From assembly GCA_947630345.1 (NCBI GenBank), contig CANRHF010000104.1, positions 1-6,911 on the forward strand: a stretch of DNA of 6,911 nt. Reading direction: 5' to 3'. Origin of the DNA: an uncultured Oscillospiraceae bacterium. GTDB lineage: Bacteria; Bacillota; Clostridia; Oscillospirales; Oscillospiraceae. The position numbers and the translations under genes were made by a program. The notes under the pieces are model-generated. The model had not been told where the DNA came from, searched no databases, and worked only from the letters and a program-made list of their open reading frames with translations. The first letter of the stretch is position 1. Every line of letters starts with the position of its first letter. Shown here one piece after another: positions 1 through 5,424 of this stretch.

Positions 1-1328
1 CCGGGGGGATAGCAGGTAACGAATTCGCTGCACACCTGCCCCACGCTCTCCACCAGCGGCATACTCCGCTTGGGGGCATAAAACGCCTCCTGGGGACTGG
101 TGACCACCTCGGGGTCGATGAACTCCTGGCTCAGCAGGCCGGTACCGTCCCTCTGGTATCTCCGGCGGATCTCCGCCAAGGCGCTGACCAGCCGCTCCAC
201 CTCCTGGATCCGGTCGCCGATGGAGAGGTAGGCGAGAATATTGCCAATGTCTCCGAACTCGATCTGAATGTCGTATTCATCCCGGAGAATGTCGTAGACC
301 TCAATCCCCGCCAGGCCGATATCCAGGGTGTGGACGCTGAGCTTGGTGATATCAAAATCAAACACCGAGTCTCCATTGAGCAGCTCCCGCCCGAAGGCGT
401 AATAGCCGCCCACGGCGTTGACCTCCTGCCGGGCATATTCCGCCATGTCCGCCACCTGATGGAACACCTCCCTGCCCCGCAGGGCCAGGTTCCGGCGGCT
501 GATATCCAGGCTGGACATCAGCAGATAGCTGCCCGAGGTGGTCTGGGTCAGATTGATGACCTGCCGCACATAGCCGGCGTTGATCCCCGGCCCGGTCAGA
601 AGCAGACTGGACTGGGTCAGGCTGCCGCCGCTTTTGTGCATGGACACGCAGGCCATGTCCGCCCCCGCCGCCATGGCGGACACCGGAAGGCCCCCGCCAA
701 AGTAGAAGTGGGTGCCATGGGCCTCGTCCACCAGGCAGAGCATTCCCGCCTCATGGGCCATCCGAACGATGGCCCGCAGATCGCTGCAAACTCCATAGTA
801 GGTGGGGTTGTTCACCAGCACCGCCACGGCGTTGGGATGCTCGGCAATAGCCTTGGCCACCTGCTCCCGCCGCATCCCCAGGGAGATGCCCAGCCGCTGA
901 TCCACCTCTGGGTTTACATAAACCGGTACCGCGCCGCACAGCACCAGGGCGTTGATGACGCTTTTGTGGACGTTTCGGGGCAGAATGATCTCCTCCCCCC
1001 GTTTGCAGGAACTCAAGACCATGCTCTGGACCGAGCTGGTGGTGCCCCCCACCATCAAAAAGGCGTGGGCCGCCCCGAAGGCGTCCGCCGCCAGGTCCTC
1101 CGCCTGGGCGATCACGGACACAGGATGACATAGATTGTCCAGGGGTTTCATGCTGTTCACGTCCACGCCCACGCACTGCTGCCCCAGAAAGGCGGTCAGC
1201 TCCGGGTTGCCCCGGCCCCGCTTGTGCCCCGGCACGTCAAAGGGCACCACCCGCATTTTTCGGAAATTCTCCAGGGCCTCATAGATGGGGGCGCGGCTCT
1301 GATCCAGCCGGGTTCTGTTGACATTCAT
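1..1328 (-). CDS. Orn/Lys/Arg decarboxylase family protein, C-terminus cut by window edge
   Basis: This is a pyridoxal-phosphate decarboxylase of fold type I that removes CO2 from a basic amino acid (arginine, lysine or ornithine) to give a polyamine or its precursor in the cytosol. I see 442 complete codons. Family landmarks are GHKRG at residues 34-38, GGTTSS at 94-99, the PRNVHKS block at 117-123, DEAHGTH at 201-207 (Asp201 would contact the cofactor ring nitrogen), and SMHKSGG at 229-235 with Lys232 as the expected Schiff-base lysine. The last visible residues, CYPP, are the start of the conserved YPPG segment, so about 40-50 residues are missing compared with Bacillus SpeA-type enzymes of about 480-490. 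I chose ATG 1328 over ATG 1334 because GGGAGG (1343-1338) lies 9 nt ahead of 1328 but only 3 nt ahead of 1334. Substrate choice cannot be read from the sequence. It has its own promoter and a long attenuator-like leader. Confidence 0.93.
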   Translation of the reverse strand, partial: MNVNRTRLDQSRAPIYEALENFRKMRVVPFDVPGHKRGRGNPELTAFLGQQCVGVDVNSMKPLDNLCHPVSVIAQAEDLAADAFGAAHAFLMVGGTTSSVQSMVLSSCKRGEEIILPRNVHKSVINALVLCGAVPVYVNPEVDQRLGISLGMRREQVAKAIAEHPNAVAVLVNNPTYYGVCSDLRAIVRMAHEAGMLCLVDEAHGTHFYFGGGLPVSAMAAGADMACVSMHKSGGSLTQSSLLLTGPGINAGYVRQVINLTQTTSGSYLLMSSLDISRRNLALRGREVFHQVADMAEYARQEVNAVGGYYAFGRELLNGDSVFDFDITKLSVHTLDIGLAGIEVYDILRDEYDIQIEFGDIGNILAYLSIGDRIQEVERLVSALAEIRRRYQRDGTGLLSQEFIDPEVVTSPQEAFYAPKRSMPLVESVGQVCSEFVTCYPP

Positions 1329-1350
1329 GGCCATTCTCCTCCCTTGACGC

Positions 1351-1382
1351 AAAAAACGCAAGCCGTGGGAACACGGCTTGCG
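1351..1382 (-). terminator. Intrinsic terminator (attenuator) directly before the decarboxylase ribosome site
   Basis: Read on the minus strand, CGCAAGCCGTG (1382-1372) pairs perfectly with CACGGCTTGCG (1367-1357) around a UUCC loop, followed by six T (1356-1351). It ends only 8 nt before the GGGAGG ribosome site, so it cannot be the end of an upstream gene: it sits inside the decarboxylase transcript and would stop it unless prevented from forming. Confidence 0.88.
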
Positions 1383-1564
1383 AATCAGTCCAATAACCCC
1401 TTTTTTCCAGAAAAAGGGCTGGCAAGAAATGATCAGAGTCTATACAGCAATCATACTTTTACTACTCTTATTGACCGTTTCACAAGTCTGCGCCACCGCG
1501 CATTTCGGTTATGAAGTAACCAACTTATAAAATTTGAGCTCTCAACTCAATCAATAAGGCAGCT

Positions 1565-1584
1565 AAAAAGCCGCCGGTCGGCGG
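1565..1584 (-). terminator. Upstream leader terminator (shorter GC stem)
   Basis: On the minus strand CCGCC (1584-1580) pairs with GGCGG (1575-1571) around a GACC loop, followed by C and five T (1569-1565). It would release a short RNA of about 100 nt from the decarboxylase promoter. The five-pair stem is short but all G-C. It may act as a first attenuation point in tandem with the terminator at 1351-1382, or simply be part of a folded domain. Confidence 0.5.
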
Positions 1585-1672
1585 TGGACCCGGCTGTCCG
1601 TATGGCCTTGACTCCCGGGGAGTGGTCCGGAATAATTGCTTTGAAAGACTTTTGTCATTTCAAGTTTTTATT

Positions 1673-1701
1673 ATGGTAGCATGGCGGGGCCCATTTGTCA
1701 A
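1673..1701 (-). promoter_or_regulatory. Sigma-A type promoter of the decarboxylase transcript
   Basis: TTGACA (1701-1696) is a perfect -35 box. A 17-nt spacer follows, then TACCAT (1678-1673) as the -10 box, matching TATAAT at four of six positions. Transcription would start near 1666, just upstream of the first leader hairpin. It lies 42 nt past the terminator of the feo operon, so the decarboxylase is an independent unit. Confidence 0.75.
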
Positions 1702-1742
1702 GCCTCCCGGCGATTTTTTGTAATATGGTGCAAATTGGGGTC

Positions 1743-1780
1743 AAAAAAGCGCCGTTGAGCGGCTCCCAACGGCGCTTTTT
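1743..1780 (-). terminator. Terminator of the feo operon, symmetrical
   Basis: GCGCCGTTG (1775-1767 on the minus strand) pairs with CAACGGCGC (1757-1749) around a 9-nt loop, followed by six T (1748-1743). The stem is also preceded by A residues, so it could work in both directions. The HMA gene stop codon (1782-1780) touches the base of the structure, marking the end of the iron-uptake operon. Confidence 0.92.
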
Positions 1781-2034
1781 CAAAAGAAATGGGAAAACAG
1801 TCCCTTTTTTTCGTAGGGCCGGCTCGATATGGCGGTGACCCGGTAGCCGGTGGCCTCCACGGCGGCCTTCAAGGCCGTCAGGTCGATGGGCTGCTCCGTC
1901 AGCGCCACCGCCTGGCCGGTTTTGTGGGAAGCGGTGACCTTCTTTACGGGAACGGCTCGCCGGATGGCGTCGCAAATGTGGTTTTCGCACATGGAGCAGG
2001 CCATACCGTCGATCGTCAGGTCGATTTGCGTCAT
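1780..2034 (-). CDS. Heavy-metal-associated (HMA) domain protein, last gene of the feo operon
   Basis: This small cytosolic metal-binding protein has 84 residues and one ferredoxin-like HMA fold. The metal loop is GMACSMC at residues 10-16, with Cys13 and Cys16 as the expected thiolate pair. Cys21 follows on the first helix. The C-terminus is a basic and aromatic tail (residues 75-84, EKKGLFSHFF) beyond the usual 65-70 residue domain. HMA domains typically carry Cu(I), sometimes Zn(II) or other soft metals. Its position after feoB and the Cys-rich peptide suggests metal handling linked to iron import or the protection of that pathway, which is inference. I chose ATG 2034 because AAAGGAG (2047-2041) sits 6 nt upstream. 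An in-frame upstream ATG at 2067 lacks such a site and would add only non-family residues. A 22-nt perfect hairpin lies in the gap before it. Confidence 0.9.
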   Translation of the reverse strand: MTQIDLTIDGMACSMCENHICDAIRRAVPVKKVTASHKTGQAVALTEQPIDLTALKAAVEATGYRVTAISSRPYEKKGLFSHFF

Positions 2035-2056
2035 TTTTTGCTCCTTTCTCCCCTTC

Positions 2057-2078
2057 GGGGCCGCCAAATGGCGGCCCC
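2057..2078 (-). repeat. Intercistronic GC hairpin without a T-tract
   Basis: GGGGCCGCC (2078-2070 on the minus strand) pairs perfectly with GGCGGCCCC (2065-2057) around a 4-nt loop. The gap between the Cys-rich gene and the HMA gene consists mainly of this hairpin and the HMA ribosome site, which follows 9 nt later. It is not a standard intrinsic terminator because the following bases are purine-rich. A role in mRNA stability or in setting the relative expression of the last gene is plausible. Confidence 0.75.
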
Positions 2079-2088
2079 AGGAGGTAGA

Positions 2089-2265
2089 TCACTGTCCCGC
2101 GCTTTCGCGTTTTCCGCAGCTTCCGCAGTGCCCGGTACAGCCGGAGCAACCGGAACAACCGGCGCAGCCGCCGCAAGACTTTCCGGCCTTTTTGTCCTTC
2201 CGCAGGCTCCAGATGGAGGCAAGAGCCAGCGTAGCGACAATGACCAGGACAATAGCGGTTCCCAT
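2089..2265 (-). CDS. FeoB-associated Cys-rich membrane peptide
   Basis: This 58-residue protein has a single hydrophobic N-terminal helix (about residues 3-20), a basic stop-transfer segment (LRKDKKAGK, 21-29) and a Cys-rich tail with seven cysteines at 31, 34, 37, 40, 43, 47 and 50, spaced mostly as CxxC. It matches the family usually named FeoB-associated Cys-rich membrane protein, often found directly after feoB in Firmicutes. The positive-inside rule puts the Cys tail in the cytosol, where it could receive Fe(II) from FeoB or act in thiol or metal chemistry. The actual function is not established. The start is ATG 2265, three bases after the feoB stop codon, with a GGGAAGG ribosome site inside the end of feoB, so the two genes are translationally close. 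It is easily missed because of its length. Confidence 0.9.
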   Translation of the reverse strand: MGTAIVLVIVATLALASIWSLRKDKKAGKSCGGCAGCSGCSGCTGHCGSCGKRESAGQ

Positions 2266-2268
2266 ATG

Positions 2269-4647
2269 TTACACCTTCCCCGCTTCCACGGACCGGGTAT
2301 TTAAATGCGCGCCCTGGGGCTGATACCCCTTCCGGAACAGCAGGTAGCCGATCAGCGCCAGCAGCGCCACCGCCGCCACGGACCAGAAGTTGAAGGCGAC
2401 CTCCCCGGCGATCAGTCCGCCGATCTGGTAGGTGACCAGGGCCACCACATAGGCCCAGACGCACATATAGCCCACGGCGAAGCAGGTCCATTTCCAGTTG
2501 TTCATCTCCCGCTTGATGGCGCCGATGGCGGCGAAGCAGGGGGCGCACAGGAGGTTGAAGATCATGAAGCTGTAGGTGGTGATAGGGGTGAAGTGCCGGG
2601 CGATCTCCAGGTCAAAATTGCCCGGGTAGAGGATGCTCATGGTGCCCACCACGTCCTCCTTGGCGATGAGGCCGGTGATGGTGGCCACGGTGTCCTTCCA
2701 GTTGCCGAAGCCCAGGGGCGCGAAGATAAAGCAGATGGCGCCGCCGATGGCCGCCAGCAAGGAATCCTCGCTGTTCTCCACCTGGCCGAAACCGGAAGCG
2801 GTGAAGCCGAAGCCCTGGAGGAACCAGATGGCGATGGAGGCCAGCAAAATGATGGTCCCCGCCCGCTTGATGAAGGACCAGCCCCGCTCCCAGGTTGCCC
2901 GGAGGACGTTCCCGGCGGAGGGCACATGGTAGGCCGGCAGCTCCATGACGAAGGGCGCCGGGTCTCCGGCGAAAGCCTTGAACTTCTTCAGCATGATGCC
3001 GGAGACGATCACGGAGCCGATACCGATAAAGTAGGCCGAGGCGGCCACGAAGGGGGACTTGTGGAAGATGGCCCCGGCAAACAGGGCGATGATGGGGGCC
3101 TTGGCCCCGCAGGGCATGAAGCAGGTGGTCATGATGGTCATTTTCCGGTCCCGGTCCTGCTCGATGGTCCGGGAAGCCATGACCCCGGGGACGCCGCAGC
3201 CCGTGGCCACCAGCATGGGGATGAAGCTCTTACCGGAGAGGCCGAAGCGGCGGAAGATCCGGTCCATGATGAAGGCGATCCGGGCCATGTAGCCGATATC
3301 CTCCAAAATGGCCAGCAGGAAGAACAGCACCAGCATCTGGGGCACGAAGCCCAGCACCGCGCCCACGCCGGCCACGATGCCGTCCAGGACCAGGCTCTTG
3401 ACAATCTCGTTGCAGTGGATCGCGGTCAGGGCATCGTCCAGGAGGACGGGGATGCCCGGCACCCAGACGCCGTAATCGTTGGGATCGGGCTCGGCAACGG
3501 TCAGAGCCTGCCGGTATGCTTCCTCATTGACAGGGATGACCGTCGTTTCGCCTTCCTCGTCGTCGTAGAGATAGGCCTCGGTCTCGCCGTTTTCATAGGC
3601 CTCGATGATGGCGGCGGCCTCCTCGAATGCCCCGGAGTCCTCCTCCCAGGCGTCCGTATCAGCGGTGAAGGGCACGAACCAGCCGTCCCCAAACAGGCCG
3701 TCGTTGGCCCAGTCGGTGCCGATAGAGCCGATAGACACAGGCCAGGGGCCCATGGCGATGGCGTAGATCAGGAACATGACCACGAAGAAAATGGGCAGCG
3801 CCAGCACCCGGTTGGTGACGATCTGATCTACCCGGTCGGAGGCGGTCATTTTTTTCCCGCTCTTTTTCTTATAGCAGCCCCGGAGCATTTCCGCGATGTA
3901 CACATACCGCTCGTTGGTAATGATGGCCTCGGCGTCGTCGTCCAGCTCCTTTTCGGCGGCCTGGATATCGGTCTCGATATGGGCGGTGACGGCGTCGGAG
4001 AGCTTCAGCTGCTCCAAAACCTTCTGATCCCGCTCAAAAATCTTGATGGCGTACCACCGCTGCTGCTCCTCCGGCAGGCCGTGGACCGCGGCCTCCTCGA
4101 TGTGGGCCAGGGCGTGCTCCACCACCCCGGAGAAGGTGTGCTGGGGCACGGTAGCGCCGCCCTGGGCGGCCTTCACCGCCGCCTCGGCGGCCTCGCTGAT
4201 GCCGTCGCCCTTCAGGGCGGAGATCTCCAGCACCGGGCAGCCCAGCTGCCGGGACAGCTCCTGAATGTCGATCCTGTCCCCGCTTTTTTTCACCAGGTCC
4301 ATCATGTTGACGGCCACCACCACGGGGATGCCCAGCTCCGTCAGCTGGGTAGTCAGATACAGGTTCCGCTCCAAATTGGTGCCGTCCACCAGGTTCAAAA
4401 TGGCGTCGGGCCGCTCCCCGATCAGGTAGTTCCGGGCCACCACCTCCTCCAGGGTGTAGGGGGACAGGGAGTAGATGCCGGGCAGATCCGTGACGGTGAC
4501 GCCCTCGTGCTTTTTAAGTTTGCCTTCCTTTTTCTCCACGGTGACGCCGGGCCAGTTGCCCACATACTGGTTCGCGCCGGTAAGGGCGTTGAACAACGTC
4601 GTCTTGCCGCAGTTGGGGTTGCCCGCCAGGGCAATTTTCAGTTCCAT
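2269..4647 (-). CDS. feoB: Ferrous iron transporter FeoB
   Basis: FeoB is the inner-membrane Fe(II) importer with a cytosolic G-protein domain. The protein has 792 residues. The G motifs are G1 GNPNCGKT (9-16), G2 region GNWPGVTVE (30-38), G3 DLPG (54-57), G4 NMMD (114-117) and G5 SAL (143-145). A helical linker (about 150-265) follows, then the membrane part: a first helix near 282-300, the gate regions GCGVPG (483-488) and MPCGAKAP (511-518), CAPC (701-704), and a final helix near 752-771. The conserved gate cysteines 484 and 513 are present. Between the first and second membrane segments lies an unusually acidic extracellular loop (about 330-391), which makes the protein longer than many FeoB. 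The ribosome site GGAG (4659-4656) is 8 nt before ATG 4647. It is the third gene of the operon, and a DtxR-type operator lies between feoA2 and it. Confidence 0.98.
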   Translation of the reverse strand: MELKIALAGNPNCGKTTLFNALTGANQYVGNWPGVTVEKKEGKLKKHEGVTVTDLPGIYSLSPYTLEEVVARNYLIGERPDAILNLVDGTNLERNLYLTTQLTELGIPVVVAVNMMDLVKKSGDRIDIQELSRQLGCPVLEISALKGDGISEAAEAAVKAAQGGATVPQHTFSGVVEHALAHIEEAAVHGLPEEQQRWYAIKIFERDQKVLEQLKLSDAVTAHIETDIQAAEKELDDDAEAIITNERYVYIAEMLRGCYKKKSGKKMTASDRVDQIVTNRVLALPIFFVVMFLIYAIAMGPWPVSIGSIGTDWANDGLFGDGWFVPFTADTDAWEEDSGAFEEAAAIIEAYENGETEAYLYDDEEGETTVIPVNEEAYRQALTVAEPDPNDYGVWVPGIPVLLDDALTAIHCNEIVKSLVLDGIVAGVGAVLGFVPQMLVLFFLLAILEDIGYMARIAFIMDRIFRRFGLSGKSFIPMLVATGCGVPGVMASRTIEQDRDRKMTIMTTCFMPCGAKAPIIALFAGAIFHKSPFVAASAYFIGIGSVIVSGIMLKKFKAFAGDPAPFVMELPAYHVPSAGNVLRATWERGWSFIKRAGTIILLASIAIWFLQGFGFTASGFGQVENSEDSLLAAIGGAICFIFAPLGFGNWKDTVATITGLIAKEDVVGTMSILYPGNFDLEIARHFTPITTYSFMIFNLLCAPCFAAIGAIKREMNNWKWTCFAVGYMCVWAYVVALVTYQIGGLIAGEVAFNFWSVAAVALLALIGYLLFRKGYQPQGAHLNTRSVEAGKV

Positions 4648-4669
4648 GTTGGGTTCTCCTTTTTTTGAT

Positions 4670-4685
4670 ATTAGCCGCCGCTAAC
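4670..4685. promoter_or_regulatory. DtxR-type operator, copy 4, between feoA2 and feoB
   Basis: ATTAGCCGCCGCTAAC is a TTAGC-N4-GCTAA palindrome matching the three copies near the feo promoter. It lies in the 52-nt gap between the feoA2 stop and the feoB start, 11 nt before the feoB ribosome site. I see no clear -35/-10 pair beside it, so it may be a roadblock or secondary control point rather than a promoter operator. Confidence 0.7.
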
Positions 4686-4699
4686 CGGTGGGCGAAAAA

Positions 4700-4918
4700 T
4701 TACTCCACGTCGATCATTTCCGCGTCCGCCTTGCGGATGGACAGCTCATAGCCCCGGACCGTGACCTCCAAGGGGTCCCCCAAGGGGGCGACCTTGCGGA
4801 CGTAGATCTCCACGCCCTTGGTGATGCCCATGTCCATGATCCGGCGCTTGACGGCGCCCTCGCCGTTCAGGCGAAGAACCTTCACCGTCTGACCGACCTT
4901 CGCGTTTCTCAGTGTCAT
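4700..4918 (-). CDS. feoA: FeoA-domain protein (second FeoA of the operon)
   Basis: This 72-residue single-domain cytosolic protein has the SH3-like FeoA fold: the opening T-L-R-N-A-K-V-G-Q-T strand, the central RRIMDMGITKGVEI turn (residues 25-38), which is the family core, and the closing GYELSIRKADAEMIDV (57-71). FeoA proteins bind to and modulate FeoB during Fe(II) import. A ribosome site GGAAGGAG lies 10 nt before ATG 4918, inside the 19-nt gap after feoA1. This copy is closer to canonical FeoA than the preceding one. Having two separate FeoA proteins is common in Clostridia and may mean that they form a mixed complex. Confidence 0.95.
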   Translation of the reverse strand: MTLRNAKVGQTVKVLRLNGEGAVKRRIMDMGITKGVEIYVRKVAPLGDPLEVTVRGYELSIRKADAEMIDVE

Positions 4919-4937
4919 GCCTTGTTCGCTCCTTCCA

Positions 4938-5153
4938 TTACATAACGAGTATTTTCTGGGCCATTTCCCGGCTGACGGCCACCCGGGAGGCCTTCACCGC
5001 CACGATCAGGTTCCCGGCCATCTCGCTGACGACCGTTACCCGGCCTCCGGCCACGAAGCCCAGATCCTCCAGATGTTTCTTGGTCTCCGGATTGCCCGAG
5101 ACCCGGTGAATCACCGCTTCCTTGCCCACCTGGGCCAGGGATAGAGGCAGCAT
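4938..5153 (-). CDS. FeoA-domain protein (first gene of the feo operon)
   Basis: This 71-residue FeoA-like SH3 protein opens with LPLSLAQVGKEAVIHRV, has a central HLEDLGFVAGGRVTVV turn (residues 28-42), and ends with SRVAVSREMAQKILV (56-70). It is expected to act with FeoB and the second FeoA at the membrane. I chose ATG 5153 because a purine-rich ribosome site (GGAGAGAGG) precedes it by 9 nt and the FeoA fold begins right after it. An in-frame TTG at 5186 would add 11 residues and start inside operator copy 1, so it is unlikely. The predicted mRNA leader is about 75 nt and contains two operator palindromes, which suggests tight metal-dependent repression. Confidence 0.92.
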   Translation of the reverse strand: MLPLSLAQVGKEAVIHRVSGNPETKKHLEDLGFVAGGRVTVVSEMAGNLIVAVKASRVAVSREMAQKILVM

Positions 5154-5178
5154 GTGGATAACCCTCTCTCCGCCAGGA

Positions 5179-5194
5179 ATTAGCAATCGCTAAC
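5179..5194. promoter_or_regulatory. DtxR-type operator, copy 1, in the feo leader
   Basis: ATTAGCAATCGCTAAC has the TTAGC-N4-GCTAA form. It covers about +34 to +49 of the predicted feo transcript. Its centre is 33 bp from copy 2, about three helical turns, so regulators bound at the two sites would lie on the same DNA face. Binding is inferred from sequence symmetry and the divergent DtxR-family gene. Confidence 0.78.
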
Positions 5195-5211
5195 CTCTGG
5201 CCTGAAATTTT

Positions 5212-5227
5212 GTTAGCTTTCGCTAAC
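5212..5227. promoter_or_regulatory. DtxR-type operator, copy 2, at the feo transcription start
   Basis: GTTAGCTTTCGCTAAC is the most symmetric copy. It starts 8 nt downstream of the -10 box, so a bound repressor would cover the transcription start and block RNA polymerase. This is the best candidate for the primary feo operator. Confidence 0.85.
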
Positions 5228-5234
5228 CAGGTGT

Positions 5235-5263
5235 ATTATAGCTGTTCCCCTTCCATTTGTCAA
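5235..5263 (-). promoter_or_regulatory. Perfect-consensus sigma-A promoter of the feo operon
   Basis: TTGACA (5263-5258), a 17-nt spacer and TATAAT (5240-5235) match the consensus at all twelve positions. The start would be near 5228. Such a strong promoter fits an operon that is fully on under iron limitation and is held off by a repressor at the adjoining operators. Confidence 0.93.
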
Positions 5264-5287
5264 CTATAATCCACAGAAAATCAAAAG

Positions 5288-5306
5288 TTTGGCAAATCCC
5301 GCCAAA
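5288..5306. repeat. Second palindrome type, TTTGGC-N7-GCCAAA, in the feo/dtxR intergenic region
   Basis: TTTGGC (5288-5293) and GCCAAA (5301-5306) form a perfect inverted repeat with a 7-bp spacer, four bases from operator copy 3. It differs from the DtxR-type sites and has no T-tract placed to make it a terminator. It may be a site for a second regulator or chance symmetry. Confidence 0.4.
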
Positions 5307-5310
5307 AAAT

Positions 5311-5326
5311 ATTAGCCTCCGCTAAC
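5311..5326. promoter_or_regulatory. DtxR-type operator, copy 3, between the divergent promoters
   Basis: ATTAGCCTCCGCTAAC lies 48 bp upstream of the feo -35 box and about 75-90 bp upstream of the predicted dtxR start. Its centre is 99 bp from copy 2. It could serve autoregulation of the divergent regulator gene or DNA looping with copies 1 and 2. Confidence 0.72.
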
Positions 5327-5363
5327 TTTATTCTGTGCAGCTTGCATACAGAAAAAACGGGGG

Positions 5364-5392
5364 TTGCGTTTTTCCATAAAATATGGTATTCT
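5364..5392 (+). promoter_or_regulatory. Probable promoter of the dtxR-family gene
   Basis: TTGCGT (5364-5369), 17 nt, then TATTCT (5387-5392) gives a fair sigma-A promoter with a start near 5399. The ribosome site AGGAGGG (5411-5417) follows in a short A/T-rich leader. The match is weaker than the divergent feo promoter, as expected for a regulator gene. Confidence 0.5.
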
Positions 5393-5424
5393 TTTAATAA
5401 TAAATTTTTTAGGAGGGTTGGGCC

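Larger units (their letters stand above)
1351..1666 (-). promoter_or_regulatory. Structured 5' leader of the decarboxylase gene, attenuator or riboswitch-like
   Basis: About 330 nt separate the predicted transcription start (near 1666) from the decarboxylase start codon, and no convincing gene lies between. In transcript order I see: hairpin 1664-1639; a GGACC (1628-1624) / GGUCC (1590-1586) stem enclosing ACUC..GAGU and GGC..GCC hairpins; a GC hairpin with CUUUUU (1584-1565); small hairpins TTGAG..CTCAA, GGTTA..TAACC and GCGC..GCGC; a possible antiterminator (1426-1377); and a strong terminator (1382-1351) just before the ribosome site. The antiterminator would pair CUUGC (1426-1422) with GCAAG (1381-1377), the same GCAAG used by the 5' arm of the terminator, and would enclose a CCCUUUUU/AAAAAAGGG stem. 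I found no T-box, lysine, SAM, TPP, FMN or glycine riboswitch signature. The control is inferred from geometry, and the ligand, if any, is unknown. Confidence 0.6.

Noticed and set aside
330..1133. Long plus-strand open frame opposite the decarboxylase
   Set aside because: The minus-strand decarboxylase has clear family motifs throughout; the plus-strand frame has a biased, low-information composition and no ribosome site.
1485..1500. T-box-like GCGGTGGCGC in the decarboxylase leader
   Set aside because: The conserved AGGGTGG.ACCGCG context of a T-box is missing, and the segment folds as a simple GCGC..GCGC hairpin.
1691..1701. Eleven-base identity (TTGACAAATGG) between the decarboxylase and feo promoters
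   Set aside because: Six of the bases are the -35 consensus, and no DtxR-type palindrome lies near the decarboxylase promoter, so shared regulation is not supported.
1655..2548. Minus-strand frame across the feoB 3' end, the Cys-rich gene and the HMA gene
   Set aside because: It is an out-of-frame reading over three recognisable genes and runs through their terminator.
2305..4668. Very long open frame on the plus strand opposite feoB
   Set aside because: It mirrors feoB almost end to end, its translation is rich in Gly, His, Gln and Asp with no recognisable domain, and it has no ribosome site. It is a by-product of GC-rich codon use in feoB.
5154..5186. Longer first FeoA starting at TTG 5186
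   Set aside because: The extra 11 residues are not part of the FeoA fold, the start would lie in operator copy 1, and ATG 5153 has a good ribosome site.
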